Assembly: GCA_934569425.1 (NCBI GenBank)
Contig: CAKTKM010000021.1
Span: 1 to 15,148, forward strand
Origin: an uncultured Oscillospiraceae bacterium
GTDB lineage: Bacteria; Bacillota; Clostridia; Oscillospirales; Oscillospiraceae
Direction: 5' to 3'
Length of the DNA stretch: 15,148 nt
Shown one piece after another: positions 12,847-15,148 of this stretch (position 1 is the stretch's first letter; each line of letters starts with the position of its first letter). The notes beneath the pieces are model-generated. The model had not been told where the DNA came from and did no database searches. It saw only the letters and a list, made by a program, of their open reading frames with translations. A program made the translations under genes and the position numbers.

Positions 12847-12852
12847 TATAAT
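12847..12852 (+). promoter_or_regulatory. Probable -10 element for proBA
   Basis: A perfect TATAAT lies 32 bases before the proB start and just after ylbJ. The -35 region (around 12824) is poor, with only GTGCAA at 17 bases spacing, so this promoter may be weak or need an activator. Confidence 0.5.
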
Positions 12853-12884
12853 GAGGAAAACCATGAAAAAGAGAGGGGATCTTC

Positions 12885-13670
12885 ATGCGGATCACCGTAA
12901 AAGTCGGCACCTCCACGCTGGCGCACGCCACCGGGCGGCTGAATATTCAGCGAATGGAGACGCTGTGCAAAGTCCTCAGCGACCTGAAAAACGCGGGACA
13001 CCAGATCATTCTGGTCTCCTCCGGCGCCATCGGCATGGGCGTCGGGAAGCTGAATCTGCCGGGGCGGCCGAAGGATATGCCCACCAAGCAGGCGGCGGCC
13101 GCCGTGGGACAGTGCGAATTGATGTATACCTACGACAAGCTGTTCAATGAGTACAGTCACACGGTGGCGCAGGTGCTGCTGACCGGTGAGGACGTGAAGA
13201 ATGAACACCGCAGCCGCAACATGCGCAACACCATTTTCCGGCTGCTGGAGCTGGGAGCGCTGCCGGTCATCAACGAGAACGATGCCGTGGCTACCGATGA
13301 GATCGGCGTGGAGAATACCATCGGCGAGAACGATACCCTGTCCGCGATCGTGGCGGCGGCGGTGGGGGCGGAGCTGCTGATCCTGCTGAGTGATATTGAC
13401 GGGCTGTATGACAGCGATCCCCACAAGAATCCGGACGCGAAGCTGATCAGCAAGGTGTCCGCTGTTGACGAGCACATTCTGGCGCTGGGCGGCGGCAGCG
13501 GCAGCGCACTGGGTACCGGCGGCATGGCCACCAAGCTTCACGCCGCCCAGATCGCGACGGCGGCGGGCTGCGAAATGGTCATTGCCAACGGACAGCGGCC
13601 GGAGCTTTTATACGACATCGTGGCGGGAAAGCCCGTAGGTACCCGCTTTCTGGCAAAGGAGGGCAAATAA
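12885..13670 (+). CDS. proB: Glutamate 5-kinase, short form without PUA domain
   Basis: First step of proline synthesis: phosphorylates glutamate to gamma-glutamyl phosphate in the cytoplasm. The 261 residues form the amino-acid kinase domain only: VKVGTSTLA (5-13), VSSGAIGMGVGKL, PVINENDAV (127-135) and LLSDIDGLYDSDP (168-179), then GTGGMATKLHAA near the end. The C-terminal PUA domain of the 367-residue E. coli enzyme is absent, as in many Firmicutes. GAGAGGGG lies seven bases ahead of the ATG. The stop TAA is directly followed by the proA ATG, so the two products, which pass on an unstable intermediate, are made together. Confidence 0.95.
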   Translation: MRITVKVGTSTLAHATGRLNIQRMETLCKVLSDLKNAGHQIILVSSGAIGMGVGKLNLPGRPKDMPTKQAAAAVGQCELMYTYDKLFNEYSHTVAQVLLTGEDVKNEHRSRNMRNTIFRLLELGALPVINENDAVATDEIGVENTIGENDTLSAIVAAAVGAELLILLSDIDGLYDSDPHKNPDAKLISKVSAVDEHILALGGGSGSALGTGGMATKLHAAQIATAAGCEMVIANGQRPELLYDIVAGKPVGTRFLAKEGK

Positions 13671-14927
13671 ATGACGACCCTTGAGATCCTGAAAAAGACT
13701 AAGGCGGCATGGTCACAGATCAACAACGCCTCCGTCCAGGAGAAAAATGCCCTGCTGCTGGCCATGGCTGACCGGCTGGAGCGGGACAGCGCCGCCATTT
13801 TAGCGGCCAACCGGGAGGATATGGCGGCTGCCCGGGGACAGATCTCCGATGTGATGCTGGACCGGCTGTATCTGGATGAGAAGCGGCTGGCGGGTATGGC
13901 AGACGGCGTGCGGGCCATTGCCGCGCTGCCGGATCACACGGGTCGGATCCTGTCGGAGGTACATCGTCCCAACGGCATGACCATCTATAAGAAGCAGGTG
14001 CCGCTGGGTCTGGTGTCCATCATCTATGAGAGCCGTCCCAATGTGACCTCCGACGCGGCGGCGCTGGCGCTGAAGAGCGGCAACGTGTGCGTGCTGCGGT
14101 GCGGGAAGGAGGCCTACCGTTCCGCCCATGCCGTTGTGAAGGCGCTGAAGGCCGGGATCACGGAGGCAGGCGGCGATGCCGACATCCTGAACATTACGGA
14201 GGACATCAGCCGCCAGAGCGCCGCCGACATTATGACGGCCAAGGGGCTGGTGGATCTGCTGATCCCCCGGGGCGGCGCGGGGCTGATCCGTTCCTGCGTG
14301 GAAAATGCCACGGTACCCTGCATCGAGACCGGCACCGGTATCTGCCATGTGTATGTGGATCAGTACGCCGATCTGGAGATGGCGGTGCGGATCGTGGTGA
14401 ATGCCAAGACCAGCCGCCCCTCCGTCTGCAACGCCGAGGAGGTACTGCTGGTACACAGCGCCGTAGCGGAGGAATTCCTGCCCATGCTGAAAAAGGCGCT
14501 GGTGGATGACCGCGCGGCGGCGGGGCAGATCCCGGTGGAGCTGCGGCTGGACAAACAGGCGCAGGCGGTGATCGACGGCACGCCCGCAGGGGAGCGGGAC
14601 TTTGACACGGAATTTCTGGACTATATTCTGGCGGTTGGCGTGGTGGACAGCGTGGAGGCGGCCATCCGCCATGTGCTGACCCACTCCACGGGACACAGCG
14701 AATGCATCGTGACGGAGAATGCCGCCAACACGGAGCGGTTCGTCAACGGTACCGACAGCGCGGCGGTGTATGTGAATGTATCCACCCGCTTTACCGACGG
14801 TGGAGAGTTCGGCCTTGGCTGCGAGATGGGCATTTCCACCCAGAAGCTTCACGCCAGAGGCCCCATGGGGCTGGACGAGCTGAGCACCTACAAGTACATT
14901 ATCCGGGGCAGCGGACAGATACGATAA
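13671..14927 (+). CDS. proA: Gamma-glutamyl phosphate reductase
   Basis: Second step of proline synthesis: NADPH-dependent reduction of gamma-glutamyl phosphate to glutamate semialdehyde. The 418 residues are the full family length. Conserved blocks include [19 protein letters not shown] (110-128), [25 protein letters not shown] and the catalytic Cys253 in [29 protein letters not shown] near the end is typical of the aldehyde dehydrogenase fold in this family. It starts on the base after the proB stop, with AAAGGAGG inside the last proB codons. No proC lies in the window, so the last step is encoded elsewhere. Confidence 0.96.
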   Translation: MTTLEILKKTKAAWSQINNASVQEKNALLLAMADRLERDSAAILAANREDMAAARGQISDVMLDRLYLDEKRLAGMADGVRAIAALPDHTGRILSEVHRPNGMTIYKKQVPLGLVSIIYESRPNVTSDAAALALKSGNVCVLRCGKEAYRSAHAVVKALKAGITEAGGDADILNITEDISRQSAADIMTAKGLVDLLIPRGGAGLIRSCVENATVPCIETGTGICHVYVDQYADLEMAVRIVVNAKTSRPSVCNAEEVLLVHSAVAEEFLPMLKKALVDDRAAAGQIPVELRLDKQAQAVIDGTPAGERDFDTEFLDYILAVGVVDSVEAAIRHVLTHSTGHSECIVTENAANTERFVNGTDSAAVYVNVSTRFTDGGEFGLGCEMGISTQKLHARGPMGLDELSTYKYIIRGSGQIR

Positions 14928-14929
14928 GA

Positions 14930-14976
14930 AAAAGAGAGCGCCGAAAGGCTCCGTCTCATAGGGAAATGAAATGAAC
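14930..14976. repeat. Repeat-like segment after proA
   Basis: AAAAGAGAG, a GCC-GAAA-GGC hairpin, then TCATAGGGA and TGAACC. This resembles 5628-5676 without gaps and with a different hairpin at the same place. No gene is supported here. Confidence 0.35.
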
Positions 14977-15011
14977 CCCCAGGGACACTACCGGTACGGA
15001 ATCAACAAAAT

Positions 15012-15044
15012 AGCCGCAAGTCATCATGTAGATGGCTTGCGGCT
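15012..15044 (-). terminator. Long hairpin between proA and the convergent gene
   Basis: A 14-bp stem with one G-U pair (15012-15025 with 15031-15044) and loop ATGTA. On the minus strand the stem runs into ATTTTGTTG, a fair U-rich tail, so it best serves the minus-strand gene ending at 15078. On the plus strand the tail GCGTTACTTTTG is weaker, but it may also end proBA. Confidence 0.62.
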
Positions 15045-15077
15045 GCGTTACTTTTGACCGTGACATCAGAGAACATA

Positions 15078-15148
15078 TTACAGGTTTCTCAATGCATCTT
15101 GGATTACTTTGATGGACTCATCGGATATGCCATAGAGTTCCCCGATTG
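15078..15148 (-). CDS. C-terminal end of an unidentified protein
   Basis: An open frame enters from the right edge and ends at TAA (15080-15078). Its last 22 residues are IGELYGISDESIKVIQDALRNL, an amphipathic, natural-looking sequence with two helical stretches. Too little is present to assign a family. A hairpin with a U-rich tail follows about 34 bases later on the same strand, as expected for a real gene end. Confidence 0.6.
   Translation of the reverse strand, partial: IGELYGISDESIKVIQDALRNL

Noticed and set aside
14971..15057. 28-codon plus-strand frame (MNPQGHYRYG...) over the hairpin after proA.
   Set aside because: Poor ribosome binding site, and the frame is dominated by the inverted repeat; it looks like a readable repeat and not a gene.
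1..15148. CRISPR array, tRNA or rRNA genes, integrase or transposase.
   Set aside because: No regularly spaced direct repeats, no cloverleaf or rRNA sequence, and no recombinase motifs were seen on either strand.

Overview
The window looks like part of a chromosome from a GC-rich, endospore-forming Clostridia, most likely the Oscillospiraceae-type gut lineage. The indications are: three genes of the sporulation set (yqfC, yqfD, ylbJ); the Firmicute-type cluster yqfC-yqfD-phoH-ybeY-era-yqzL-recO; Gram-positive-type GGAGG ribosome binding sites with frequent GTG starts; and palindromic intergenic repeats of a kind I associate with that group. The taxonomic placement is inference.

Region 1 (1-4683) is a nucleoside-type ABC importer: the 3' part of a BMP/PnrA-like binding protein, a UUCG-loop terminator, a near-consensus promoter with a structured leader, then a two-domain ATPase and two permeases joined by ATGA overlaps. 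It closes with a strong terminator shared with the convergent gene that follows.

Region 2 (4684-6240) is an accessory patch of small genes. It has two Cro/C1-type regulators, a GTG-started 56-residue protein of ribbon-helix-helix-like pattern, and a small Clostridia protein of unknown function broken by one extra base in an A run. It is dense in regulatory structure: a terminator/attenuator dyad between two regulators, an operator-like dyad on a promoter, a hairpin that pairs with a Shine-Dalgarno sequence, and a promoter-hairpin-terminator unit opposite the broken gene.

Region 3 (6247-11796, minus strand) is the conserved cluster yqfC-yqfD-phoH-ybeY-era-yqzL-recO (sporulation, rRNA maturation, ribosome assembly, recombinational repair). 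Two insertions mark it. Between ybeY and era sits a DUF559 nuclease-like gene bounded by inverted double-hairpin repeats that supply its ribosome binding site and its C-terminal codons. At the 3' end of era, a 61-bp stretch containing the last Era codons and the stop is duplicated 211 bp away with only two, synonymous, differences. This looks like an integration scar or a small element that rebuilds the gene end.

Region 4 (11797-15148) has ylbJ diverging from yqfC, then proB-proA for the first two steps of proline synthesis, a repeat-like tail with a long hairpin, and the last 22 codons of an unidentified minus-strand gene.

No tRNA, rRNA, CRISPR array, transposase or integrase is visible. 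The best candidates for something not yet described are the DUF559/double-hairpin cassette, the era 3'-end duplication, and the compact regulatory block at 4990-5557.
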